Positions 27,175-35,272 of a stretch of 64,000 nt of DNA are shown here, in pieces; positions within the stretch are counted from its first letter, which is position 1, and every line of letters starts with the position of its first letter. The position numbers and the translations under genes were made by a program. The stretch comes from Paeniglutamicibacter antarcticus (GTDB lineage: Bacteria; Actinomycetota; Actinomycetes; Actinomycetales; Micrococcaceae), in the NCBI RefSeq assembly GCF_900010755.1, contig NZ_CZJT01000082.1, positions 150,022-214,021 of the forward strand, written 5' to 3'. The notes beneath the pieces are model-generated. The model worked only from the letters and a program-made list of their open reading frames with translations, was not told where the DNA came from and made no database searches.

Positions 27175-28167
27175 TTAGACGGCCAAGTTCATGGCCTGGG
27201 CAGTGATCTTCACCGAGGCGAGGCGCTGGAGTGAATCACTGGAATTGTGCACGGTGATCAGCTCGTCGGCCTGCGCCATGGCGGCAAACTCCTGCAGGTA
27301 CTGGGCCACTGCAGCACCGTCGCCGACTGCCGTGTACTTGAGCATCGACATGATCGAGTCCCCGTGCGAAGACTCAAGCAGCATGTCGATTTCGGCCTCG
27401 GTGAACGGGACCGGGCGGTTTCTGCCCAGGAATAACTGGATGCGGTCGCGGCGGACCTGCTCCATGATCTGCAGGGCAGCGGAATTGGTTTCGGCGGCCA
27501 CCACTCCGACGCCCGCAATGACGTGGGGTTCGGCAAGGTATTCGGAAGGTTGGAACTCATTGCGGTAGGCGGTGACCGCAGCGACCAGCGCGTCCGGTGC
27601 GAAGTGCGAGGCGAACGAGTACGGAAGGCCCAGCTGGGCGGCCAGCCGGGCGCCAAAGAGGCTCGAACCCAAGATGTAGAGCGGCACCTTGGTTCCGTGG
27701 CCCGGGTAGGCGTTCACGCCCTCAAGACGGGACGTTTCACCCAGGTAGGCCTGCAGTTCAAGCACGTCGTGCGGGAACGCATCGGATGCCGCAGGGTCGC
27801 GGCGCAGTGCCTGGAAGGTGAGCTGGTCGGTGCCCGGGGCGCGGCCCAATCCCAGGTCGATGCGTCCGGGGAACAGCGTCTCAAGGGTGCCAAACTGTTC
27901 GGCAATCACCAAGGGGGAGTGGTTGGGCAGCATGACGCCGCCGGAACCGAGTCGAATGGTCTTGGTGTGGTTGGCGATGTGGCCGATCAACACCGAGGTT
28001 GCGCTCGAGGCAATCGATGACATGTTGTGGTGTTCGGCGTACCAAACGCGGCTGTAGCCACTGGCTTCGGCTGTTTGTGCCAGCTGAACGCTTTCGGCAA
28101 AGGTTTCGGCGGCTGAACCGCCGCGGCGGATGGGGGCAAGATCAAGGATCGACAAGGGAATACTCAC
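27175..28167 (-). CDS. LLM-class (luciferase-like) flavin-dependent oxidoreductase
   Basis: 330 residues from a GTG at 28167 (longer frames read through unrelated sequence). It follows the single-component alkanal-monooxygenase-like subgroup: [76 protein letters not shown]. It binds FMN (or F420) and is a TIM-barrel enzyme; substrates are unpredictable. Monocistronic, divergent from a small secreted protein gene. Confidence 0.85.
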   Translation of the reverse strand: MSIPLSILDLAPIRRGGSAAETFAESVQLAQTAEASGYSRVWYAEHHNMSSIASSATSVLIGHIANHTKTIRLGSGGVMLPNHSPLVIAEQFGTLETLFPGRIDLGLGRAPGTDQLTFQALRRDPAASDAFPHDVLELQAYLGETSRLEGVNAYPGHGTKVPLYILGSSLFGARLAAQLGLPYSFASHFAPDALVAAVTAYRNEFQPSEYLAEPHVIAGVGVVAAETNSAALQIMEQVRRDRIQLFLGRNRPVPFTEAEIDMLLESSHGDSIMSMLKYTAVGDGAAVAQYLQEFAAMAQADELITVHNSSDSLQRLASVKITAQAMNLAV

Positions 28168-28258
28168 ATAAGGTGCCAACCCCGTACCGGGGCAATTCAT
28201 TCCCCGCGGCCTGCGTAGCGGCCTGTTGTGGGCAGCGCAGGAACCGTATGATCTGCCT

Positions 28259-28918
28259 ATGAGACGGATCTTACTGGCTCTTGTCTGTGCACTGATGTTG
28301 GGAGTGCAATGCGGCTGCACCATCTTGGTGCCCGATGCCAGCGAATCAACTGGGGACCCCGCAACAGCGCCATCGGGAATGCCGCAGATGCCCGCTGGCT
28401 GTCCTGCAGGCGATGGGGTCGGTGTTCCCGAATCCTTGGGGAACCTCTCGGGAGAGGATGGCGCCGCGGTCTTGCTGTCGCGGCTAAGCGACTGGGCCAA
28501 TGCCGGCACCGAAATGATCACCAACGAACCCGACTGGATTACCTCAACAAATGCTCAGCAATGTTTGGCGGCATTGGCTGCCGGGATCGGCCAGATGTAC
28601 GGGCAAGTGCTTTTCGACGCGGCGGGGGATGATTCACTCGACGGGTTCCGTGAGGCGCTGGTGGCGGAAAATCTCGTGAACCTGAGCCGTTCACGTGCCC
28701 AAGGCCAAGCGTCGCACGCTGAATTCTGGATGCAGAACTTGCTGGGGGCAAGGTCCTCCGGGACCGGGTGGTTCCTGAAAATGACTGTGCGGGTGCAGCC
28801 AGGTGACTCGACACGGCCGCGGCGCTTGGAACAATGGTTTGTAATCTTCGAGCCCCAACACGGCGCAAATGCGTTGACCCATGTAGATGGTTTCGCTCCG
28901 GCCGGGGCGGGGGAGTAG
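28259..28918 (+). CDS. Secreted or lipid-anchored hypothetical protein
   Basis: 219 residues with an N-terminal export signal ([20 protein letters not shown]). A cysteine pair ends the hydrophobic stretch, but the residues before it are not a canonical lipobox (Leu expected at -3), so lipidation is uncertain. The mature part is Ala/Gly-rich without recognisable domain. TATGAT (28247-28252) is six bases before the ATG. Confidence 0.65.
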   Translation: MRRILLALVCALMLGVQCGCTILVPDASESTGDPATAPSGMPQMPAGCPAGDGVGVPESLGNLSGEDGAAVLLSRLSDWANAGTEMITNEPDWITSTNAQQCLAALAAGIGQMYGQVLFDAAGDDSLDGFREALVAENLVNLSRSRAQGQASHAEFWMQNLLGARSSGTGWFLKMTVRVQPGDSTRPRRLEQWFVIFEPQHGANALTHVDGFAPAGAGE

Positions 28919-28932
28919 GCCCCGTGAAAAGC

Positions 28933-28972
28933 AGTTTGGGCGGTACCTCCGTGAGGAGATACCGCCCAAACT
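28933..28972. terminator. Bidirectional terminator between secreted-protein gene and csp
   Basis: 13-bp perfect stem, AGTTTGGGCGGTA (28933-28945) with TACCGCCCAAACT (28960-28972), and a small inner CCTC/GAGG stem in the loop. Confidence 0.8.
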
Positions 28973-29008
28973 AAATCAGCTAATTAGCCGAAGTTGATGA
29001 TCCGAAGC

Positions 29009-29212
29009 TTAGACAGCGCGGATATCGGTGGCCTGAAGGCCCTTCTGGCCCTGAGTTACTTCGAACTCTACGCGCTGGCCCTCTTCGAGTGAACGGAAGC
29101 CGTTCGACTGGATGGCCGAGTAGTGAGCGAAAACGTCATCGGAGTTGTCGTCCGGAGCGATGAAGCCGAAGCCCTTTTCGGCGTTGAACCACTTAACGGT
29201 ACCTGTTGCCAT
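29009..29212 (-). CDS. cspA: Cold-shock protein
   Basis: 67 residues, full family length: [19 protein letters not shown] contains RNP1 (KGFGFI), [10 protein letters not shown] is RNP2, then [21 protein letters not shown] single OB-fold domain that binds single-stranded RNA and DNA and melts mRNA structure. AAAGGA lies ten bases upstream of the ATG at 29212. Terminated by the hairpin at 28933-28972. Confidence 0.95.
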   Translation of the reverse strand: MATGTVKWFNAEKGFGFIAPDDNSDDVFAHYSAIQSNGFRSLEEGQRVEFEVTQGQKGLQATDIRAV

Positions 29213-29430
29213 GATGGTGTGTCCTTTCGAGACTGTCCTGAGATGGGACGTAGGGGAGTGTATTCCACTATGGAATTCACTTGCAGCTACGTGATTCAAC
29301 GCGGCTCAGAAAGGTACTAGCCCCGGCAACGGGGTATTTGCACTGCTTTACTGCGAGAAAAACTAGAACTACAAGCTCTACGGTACGCGACTATTGGAGC
29401 AGTTACTACCTTTTGGTCAATAATCGCAAA
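29213..29430 (-). promoter_or_regulatory. Putative long 5' leader and promoter of the cold-shock gene
   Basis: About 300 bp upstream of csp carry no gene and are AT-richer than the surroundings. On the minus strand a TTGACC (29415-29420) could be a -35, and a small stable hairpin CCCCG-TTGC-CGGGG (29323-29336) would lie in the leader. Cold-shock mRNAs commonly have long structured leaders; the boundaries here are a guess. Confidence 0.35.
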
Positions 29431-29532
29431 AAAAATACCGGGGAAGGGGTCGGTATTCGGCAAAAGATCGCCTTTGAGTGGCGGTGTGCAGGTTCTGCGG
29501 GTGCGGAATCCCGGCATTCTTTCGGGGAATGC

Positions 29533-29578
29533 AAAAAATGGGTGATGCGGGAATCACAATTCCCACATCACCCATTTT
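29533..29578 (-). terminator. Rho-independent terminator of the DHA2 transporter gene
   Basis: Arms 29535-29547 and 29566-29578 pair perfectly (AAAATGGGTGATG and complement) with an additional inner GGGAAT/ATTCCC stem after one mismatch. The minus-strand transcript ends in a T run (A6 at 29533-29538). It is 30 bp past the transporter stop. Confidence 0.85.
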
Positions 29579-29607
29579 GGTGAAGCCTGGTTACGGTTAT
29601 CGGCGTT

Positions 29608-31173
29608 CTAGATGGAGTTTGTCGAATCGGGCAGCCGTGAGCCGCGGATGGTTTTCGAAATAATGAAAATCGTAATAAGAGTCAGGGCAACCGCAATTCC
29701 GGAGGTGATGACCACACCTGCGTCAAATGCGGTGGATGCCGATGCCAGGAGCTGTTCCCCGATACTTGCTTCGGAGGCTGGAAGTCCGGCGGCAACCTCA
29801 TGTGCGCCGCCGAGGGTTTGGCGGGCCGAATCTGCCTGTTCCGCACTCAGCGAGGCAGGGACCTGCAGGTTGCGGGTGTACACGGCGTTGAGGATGGAAC
29901 CCAGAACCGCGATGCCGAGCACCGAGCCCACCTCATAGGCGGTCTCCGAAATTGCCGAAGCGGCACCGGCCTTGGATGCGGGGACAGAGGAGAGTGCCAG
30001 GTCGTTCGACAAGGTTTCTGCCATGCCAACGCCGGCTCCCAAGACGCTGAATCCAATCATCAATGCGGCGACGGACCCTGACTGGCCAAAAGCCAGCACG
30101 ATGCCGTAAGCCGTGGCGCTGAGTGCGAGGCCGGCAATCATGACAGTGGAGATCTTGAATTTACGTACCAGTGGAACGGCAATCAGCCCGAAGCTCACTG
30201 TCAGGGCAAGCCCCGGCAGCATCAGGACGCCGGCCATCATCGGGGTGTATCCGGCGACAAGCTGCAAATGCTGCGACAGGAAGTAAATGAAGCCAACGAA
30301 CGCGAAAATGCTCAGCAGGTTTACCAGCAAGGCGCCGGAGAAGATCGGGTTGCTGAACAAGCGAACATCGAGCATCGGGTTTGCCCGCTTGAGCTGGCGG
30401 AAGGTGAATGCCACACCGCAGGCGATGCCCAAGGCGATGGCGAAGATGCCAAGCCATGGCGAGGATGCCTGGGTGAGTTCCTTGATGCCGAAGACAATCG
30501 GCAGAAGCGTCATGATGACAAGGATGATGGAAAGCGGGTCGATGGATCCTGGTTTAGGGTCACGCGACTCTGGAATCAATACCGGTCCAAGGAAGAGCAG
30601 TGGCAGCAACATTGGCACTGCAAGCAGGAATACCGAGCCCCACCAGAAGTGTTCAAGCAGGAACCCGCCAACGATCGGGCCCAGCGCGGCACCACCGGAA
30701 AAGGCTGCCGCCCAGATGGCGATGGCCTTGCGGCGTTCATTGGCATCGGTGAAAATGTTGCGGATCAGCGACAGGGTGGCAGGCATCAGCATGGCACCAA
30801 AAACGCCTAGCAAGGCACGGGCTGCAATGAGCTGCTCGGCGCTTGTGGCAAAAGCCGCGGCTGCGGAGACAGTGGCAAAGCCCGTTGAGCCGATCATCAG
30901 CATCTTGCGACGGCCGAAGCGGTCGCCCAGCGATCCCATGGGAACCAGAAGACCCGCAAGGATCAGGGGGTAGATGTCAATAATCCACAGCAGCTGGTTG
31001 CTGCTCGGGGTCAACGCCTCGGACAGTGCCGGGACGGCAAAGCTGAGGACCGTGTTGTCCACCGAGATCAGCAACACGGGGAACATCAAGACCACTAGCG
31101 CCGCCCATCGTTTGCGGTGCGCTGCGGCTGTTGGCTCTTGCTTTGTTCTGGCTTTGAGGTTCGGGGTACTCAT
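29608..31173 (-). CDS. MFS multidrug efflux transporter, DHA2 (14-TM, QacA/SmvA-like) family
   Basis: 521 residues, fourteen hydrophobic segments. DHA2 motifs: SVDNTVLSFAVPALSEAL in TM1 (motif D1), LVPMGSLGDRFGRRKMLM (motif A) and LGPIVGGFLLEHFWWGSVFL (motif C, antiporter signature). Proton-driven efflux of cationic or amphipathic compounds across the inner membrane is expected. Divergent from a TetR regulator across a 113-bp region with two palindromes, so drug-inducible derepression is likely. Confidence 0.88.
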   Translation of the reverse strand: MSTPNLKARTKQEPTAAAHRKRWAALVVLMFPVLLISVDNTVLSFAVPALSEALTPSSNQLLWIIDIYPLILAGLLVPMGSLGDRFGRRKMLMIGSTGFATVSAAAAFATSAEQLIAARALLGVFGAMLMPATLSLIRNIFTDANERRKAIAIWAAAFSGGAALGPIVGGFLLEHFWWGSVFLLAVPMLLPLLFLGPVLIPESRDPKPGSIDPLSIILVIMTLLPIVFGIKELTQASSPWLGIFAIALGIACGVAFTFRQLKRANPMLDVRLFSNPIFSGALLVNLLSIFAFVGFIYFLSQHLQLVAGYTPMMAGVLMLPGLALTVSFGLIAVPLVRKFKISTVMIAGLALSATAYGIVLAFGQSGSVAALMIGFSVLGAGVGMAETLSNDLALSSVPASKAGAASAISETAYEVGSVLGIAVLGSILNAVYTRNLQVPASLSAEQADSARQTLGGAHEVAAGLPASEASIGEQLLASASTAFDAGVVITSGIAVALTLITIFIISKTIRGSRLPDSTNSI

Positions 31174-31204
31174 GATGAGGGGTTTCCTGAAGGAAGGTGT
31201 TTGC

Positions 31205-31244
31205 TATGGACGTCCATAACTGTACCGTCTGGACGGTATAGTTA
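31205..31244. promoter_or_regulatory. TetR operator region between efflux pump and regulator
   Basis: A near-perfect 28-bp inverted repeat spans 31217-31244 (TAACT-n-TACCGTC, two bases, GACGGTA-n-AGTTA). It abuts a second perfect 14-bp palindrome, TATGGACGTCCATA (31205-31218). Both lie in the divergent promoter region of the DHA2 pump and the TetR gene and are the natural sites for autoregulation. Confidence 0.7.
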
Positions 31245-31286
31245 CAATGTCATGTTGTCCATAAAGAACGAGATAAGGTTCACTAC

Positions 31287-31829
31287 ATGTCCCGCCCTCC
31301 ATTAGCCAAGGAAAAGATCCTTGACGCCTACGTTTCGATGCTCTGTGACGATGGCGAACGCGCAGCCACCATGGAGGCAACGGCCGCCAAGGCCGGAGTG
31401 TCCAAGGGCGGACTGCTCTACCACTTCGCGTCCAAGGAACTCCTGGCCCAAGGAACCATCGAGCATTTGCTCACGGCTCACGAGGAAGACCTGGAACTCA
31501 TGGGCTCCGCCCCCGAGGGGCCGGCGTCATACTTCGTGCGCACCAGCACCTCTGTTGGAGGGGACCTGGACCGCTATTTCCTGGCCGTCTTGCGACTTGC
31601 CCAAGGCGGCCACGAACCGTCGGTGAAGGCCCTTGAATATATTCACGAAGGCTGGCTGGGCATGATCCAGCATGAAGTCACTGACAAGTACGCGGCAGAA
31701 GCCATCATGCTCATCGGCGAGGGTCTCTACTACCAAACCTCAATGCCTGGCACCTGGTCCACCGGAACCTTTGGCAAAGACCTCAACCACCTGCTGAAAC
31801 AGGTCGAACGACTCAAGAACGGCAACTAG
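31287..31829 (+). CDS. TetR-family transcriptional repressor
   Basis: 180 residues. The N-terminal helix-turn-helix is clear (ATMEATAAKAGVSKGGLLYH followed by FASKELL) with a variable ligand-binding C-terminus (TetR_C_37-like LLAAL/DRYFLAVLRLA region). TAAGGT (31274-31279) is seven bases before the ATG, so translation is probably leaderless. Co-directional with the CynX-like transporter five bases downstream, and divergent from the DHA2 pump it likely represses. Confidence 0.88.
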   Translation: MSRPPLAKEKILDAYVSMLCDDGERAATMEATAAKAGVSKGGLLYHFASKELLAQGTIEHLLTAHEEDLELMGSAPEGPASYFVRTSTSVGGDLDRYFLAVLRLAQGGHEPSVKALEYIHEGWLGMIQHEVTDKYAAEAIMLIGEGLYYQTSMPGTWSTGTFGKDLNHLLKQVERLKNGN

Positions 31830-31834
31830 AGCCA

Positions 31835-33091
31835 ATGCAGCCCATCACCCAGCGGCAAAAAATGGCAGGACGCATCGGTGCACTGCTTGGAATCCTGCTC
31901 ATGGCACTTTCGCTGCGTGCGGCCGTTGTTTCGGTTCCGCCTTTGTTGGGGAGTATCGGCCCTGAGCTGGGGTTTGATTCCTTCAGCACGGGTCTGCTGG
32001 CGATGCTGGCCCCCGTGGTCTTTGCAGTCTTCGGGCTACTGACCCCGCGGTTGATTCGTTGGTGGGGGCTGGAAAAGGTACTGATCACCGCGGTTCTTTT
32101 GGCCGTTGCCGGGCAGCTGCTCAGGTCGCTGATGGGCGATGTCACCGGATTCCTGCTGCTGTCGGTCATCACGCTGGCCGGATACGGCATGGGCAATGTG
32201 GTGTTGCCGCCACTTGTCAAAAAGTACTTCCCGGACCGCTTGGCCATGGTCACCTCCGGTTATGTCACCATGTTGGCCGTAGGCACCTGGATGAGCCCGC
32301 AGTTCTCGGTGCCGCTGGCAAACGCAACGAATTGGCGTGCCTCGATCGCAGCTTGGGCGTTGCTCTCGGCAGTTGTCCTGGTGCCGTGGATCATCCAGCT
32401 GCTCAAGGACCGCAAGAATCCACGCCCCGAAATGGTGCTTGCCAACGGAGCGACCGCGGTACCGCCGACCAAAATCAATCCGTGGCGTTCACCTGTTGCT
32501 TGGGGGCTGGCGATCTTCCTGGCAGGGAACTCGGCACAAACCTACGTCTACTTCACCTGGCTGCCGCCCTACCTTTCCTCCCAAGGCTTGGATACCATGA
32601 CCGCCGGATCCATGCTGGCACTTTTTGCCATCCTCGGATTGCCCGTCAGCCTGTTGGTGCCACTGTGGGTTCCGCGGCTGAGGAACCCGATCATAGCGGT
32701 GCTGATCTTCACGTCGTTCTGGATTGCCGGGCACCTCGGCATGTATCTCTCCCCGACCCAAGGCACCGCCATCTGGGTGGTCTTTGCCGGGCTGGGCCAA
32801 GGCACCTTCGCCATCGCGTTGCTGATGATGAACCTGCGCTCGCGCACCACCCACGGGTCCGGGGTGCTCGCCGGGTTTAGCCAGGGCCTTGGCTATGCGG
32901 GTGCCGCGATCGTCCCGATGCTTTTTGGCATGGTCAAGGACGCAACCGGTGGATGGAGCGCATCCTTTGCGATGCTCGGCATCTGCCTGGCAGTGATGCT
33001 CACCGGTGCCGTGATGATCAACGGGCCACGGAAGATCGAAGACGGTCCCGGGGAAAAGGGCATCGCGCGTCCTCTTGAACGAGTGGGCTAG
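31835..33091 (+). CDS. MFS transporter, CynX/NimT family
   Basis: 418 residues with twelve membrane helices. Features of the cyanate/2-nitroimidazole transporter family include SLRAAVVSVPPLLGSIGPEL, GLLTPRLIRWWGLEKVL, KKYFPDRLAMVTSGYVT and WLPPYLSSQGL. It starts five bases after the TetR stop and must be co-transcribed with it, so it may share regulation with the divergent efflux pump. Its TAG and the convergent hydrolase's stop share the palindrome CTAG (33088-33091). Confidence 0.83.
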   Translation: MQPITQRQKMAGRIGALLGILLMALSLRAAVVSVPPLLGSIGPELGFDSFSTGLLAMLAPVVFAVFGLLTPRLIRWWGLEKVLITAVLLAVAGQLLRSLMGDVTGFLLLSVITLAGYGMGNVVLPPLVKKYFPDRLAMVTSGYVTMLAVGTWMSPQFSVPLANATNWRASIAAWALLSAVVLVPWIIQLLKDRKNPRPEMVLANGATAVPPTKINPWRSPVAWGLAIFLAGNSAQTYVYFTWLPPYLSSQGLDTMTAGSMLALFAILGLPVSLLVPLWVPRLRNPIIAVLIFTSFWIAGHLGMYLSPTQGTAIWVVFAGLGQGTFAIALLMMNLRSRTTHGSGVLAGFSQGLGYAGAAIVPMLFGMVKDATGGWSASFAMLGICLAVMLTGAVMINGPRKIEDGPGEKGIARPLERVG

Positions 33092-33822
33092 GCTTCCCGG
33101 TCCGATAAGGCCTGCGCCAATTCGACAATTTTCCGGGCCACGACATCCGGAGCAACCAGCATGTGAAGATGTCGCCCGTTGAGCTCGATGACCGGCCAAC
33201 CGTGCGCTCGCGCCCTGGCGGTTTCCTGCGCGTAGATGGCACCAAAGGCGACGTAGCCGCAAGGGACGTTGATCCAACCGGGTTTGATCTGGAGCGTGCC
33301 CTTGAGGAAATTCAGGGGCACTCGGGGAGCGCGCGACTGGATCGAGTCCTGGACCGCTGCGTCGGGAAAAAGTGCGGCTATTTCGGATTCGCTGAACCAT
33401 GTGTGCCAAGGCGGCAGGACACCGTTTCCATCCACCAACGGGCTGAGTTGAGTGATCATCGCGGCAGGGGCGAGATGCTGCGGCCCCGACTCGACGGGTA
33501 TCACCGCATCGACAAACACCACGCAGGCCACCGGAGCAGCAGCGATGAGTTCCGGTACGAAGTTTCCCGCATTCGAATGCGCGACCAGAACGATGGAACG
33601 GCCAGTAGGGATCGATTCAGCATAGGCGTCCAACGCTTCCTGGGCGGAACCGGGTGGACGCGTGTTCTCGGACGGGGATACGAGCACCTCATATCCATGG
33701 GCCCGCAAAACAGCTGCCGTATGGTTCCACACCGACGGACTCACCAACCTGCTGGCCAGCAGCACGAAAACCTGAGTCTTCAAGGGCTTCAATGGCGTCC
33801 GCGCTTCACGTCTCGATTCCAT
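33088..33822 (-). CDS. Alpha/beta-fold hydrolase
   Basis: 244 residues. The nucleophile elbow is VLVAHSNAGNFVP (Ser), the acid is probably in VFVDAVIP, and the catalytic His in NGRHLHMLVAP. Small esterase-like proteins of this kind have wide substrate ranges. AGGAGG is six bases before the ATG, one of the strongest Shine-Dalgarno sites in the window. Function otherwise unknown. Confidence 0.8.
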   Translation of the reverse strand: MESRREARTPLKPLKTQVFVLLASRLVSPSVWNHTAAVLRAHGYEVLVSPSENTRPPGSAQEALDAYAESIPTGRSIVLVAHSNAGNFVPELIAAAPVACVVFVDAVIPVESGPQHLAPAAMITQLSPLVDGNGVLPPWHTWFSESEIAALFPDAAVQDSIQSRAPRVPLNFLKGTLQIKPGWINVPCGYVAFGAIYAQETARARAHGWPVIELNGRHLHMLVAPDVVARKIVELAQALSDREA

Positions 33823-33873
33823 GGAAACCTCCTGAAGAGAAGCCTATGGTTCGAAGAGCCCCGGCGAAACGGC

Positions 33874-34515
33874 TCAGTGCAGTTTTGCATCCCGGTGCCA
33901 CGGACCCATGGCCTTGGGGACCTTCCAATGGAACGTCAACGCGAGCAAACGCAATAAGAAAACTATGGCGGCAACCACCAGTTGCCATACGCCGCTGGTC
34001 ATCCCGATGGTCCACAACCAGGCGATGAGGCCGGCGCCCAACATGGCCGGGACCGCATAGATGTCGCGTGGGTTGAACAATTCGGGTGTCCGGTTTGCCA
34101 CGACGTCGCGCAATAGGCCGCCACCCACGGCCGAGGTCACACCCAGCAGCGCGGAAGCAAACGGGTTCATGCCCGACTCCAATGCCTTCAGGGTGCCGGT
34201 GATACAAAAGAGTGCAAGCCCAGCGGCGTCAAAAACCAGCAAGGGTCGTCGCATCCGTTGCACACCCGGTGCCAACAGGAAGACAAGCAGCGCGGCCACT
34301 GCCGGCGGGATGAAGTAGAACGGGTTCGCGAAGGCCGTTGGGATCTGTCCAAGGATCACGTCGCGGATGATGCCGCCGCCGATTCCCGTCAGCCCAGCCA
34401 AAAGCAGCGAGCCAATGATGTCGAAACCACGTCGCGCGGCGAGCAACGAACCGGAAACCCCAAAGAAAAAGACCCCGAACAGGTCAAGCACCAGCGGCAT
34501 GGTCAACGGGAGCAC
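33874..34515 (-). CDS. TRIC-family (UPF0126/YadS-like) cation channel protein
   Basis: 213 residues from a GTG at 34515 (ATG at 34500 is an alternative). It shows seven membrane segments and the internally duplicated glycine-rich motif of bacterial TRIC channels: LTGIGGGIIRDVILGQIP in the first half and VTSAVGGGLLRDVVANRTP in the second. These form homotrimeric K+-conducting channels in the inner membrane. Monocistronic. Confidence 0.88.
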   Translation of the reverse strand: MLPLTMPLVLDLFGVFFFGVSGSLLAARRGFDIIGSLLLAGLTGIGGGIIRDVILGQIPTAFANPFYFIPPAVAALLVFLLAPGVQRMRRPLLVFDAAGLALFCITGTLKALESGMNPFASALLGVTSAVGGGLLRDVVANRTPELFNPRDIYAVPAMLGAGLIAWLWTIGMTSGVWQLVVAAIVFLLRLLALTFHWKVPKAMGPWHRDAKLH

Positions 34516-34589
34516 TCCTGCGGAATCGATGGTGAAACGGTCAACATCGGAGGCTACAGCATGGACAGCTCGTGGATGTAATCACCTGC

Positions 34590-35138
34590 TTAATCCAGGG
34601 TCCTCAGCGCCACGAGCATCTTGTGCACGGTGTTCATGTTCCTGGTGGTGACAAGGTAGGTGGACGCGACCTTGGTGAAATGCTTGGCCAGCGGGGTGCC
34701 CAGGCTGTCCCCGCGCGGGACCTCCCAGCAGATTCCGTGACCTAGCGCCGCAACGCGTTCGCCCGGCAAGGGGTCCGGGGCGCTGGCAAGGATCGCCGCG
34801 GCGGCGGCATCGGATTCACACAGCACCAGGTATTCGTGGCGTTGGATCCCGTCCTCCGGAGCCGTGAACGGGTAACGCTCGGCAAAATGTTCAAGCTGGG
34901 AAAGATCCTGCACGATGACCCGGGTGCCGTAACCATAGGAGGCCTCGATGGCCTCCTCGAAGGTCTTCTTCACGGCTGCCGGGTCCGTTTCCGTGCTGGC
35001 CACTACAACATTGCCGCTGGCCAGCAGCGTGCGCACCTGCAAGAAACCCGCGCCTTCAAGGAGCGAGGTCAGGTCCTTCATGAGGATCTTGACCCCGCCG
35101 ACGTTGACTCCCCGGAGGAAAATTGCATAGAAATTCAT
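34590..35138 (-). CDS. DUF1697 domain protein
   Basis: 182 residues, full family length. Signature motifs are FLRGVNVGGVKILMKDL, VRTLLASGNVVVAS, HEYLVLCES and STYLVTTRNMNTVHKM. Cytosolic; biochemical role unknown. The start ATG at 35138 lacks a Shine-Dalgarno. The longer frame to 35225 reads through a low-quality Cys/Arg-rich leader and was not used. Confidence 0.85.
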   Translation of the reverse strand: MNFYAIFLRGVNVGGVKILMKDLTSLLEGAGFLQVRTLLASGNVVVASTETDPAAVKKTFEEAIEASYGYGTRVIVQDLSQLEHFAERYPFTAPEDGIQRHEYLVLCESDAAAAAILASAPDPLPGERVAALGHGICWEVPRGDSLGTPLAKHFTKVASTYLVTTRNMNTVHKMLVALRTLD

Positions 35139-35272
35139 GGTGCCAAGTCTGCGCCCTGCCGCACGAGTTCGGCAAGGCGACCCGCGGCACTCCCGGGCAT
35201 CCTGTGACGGCACGGAAAAAACCACGTCGGATGATGAATCAAAGGCGCGGTGGGGCGGTCTAAAATCTCATC

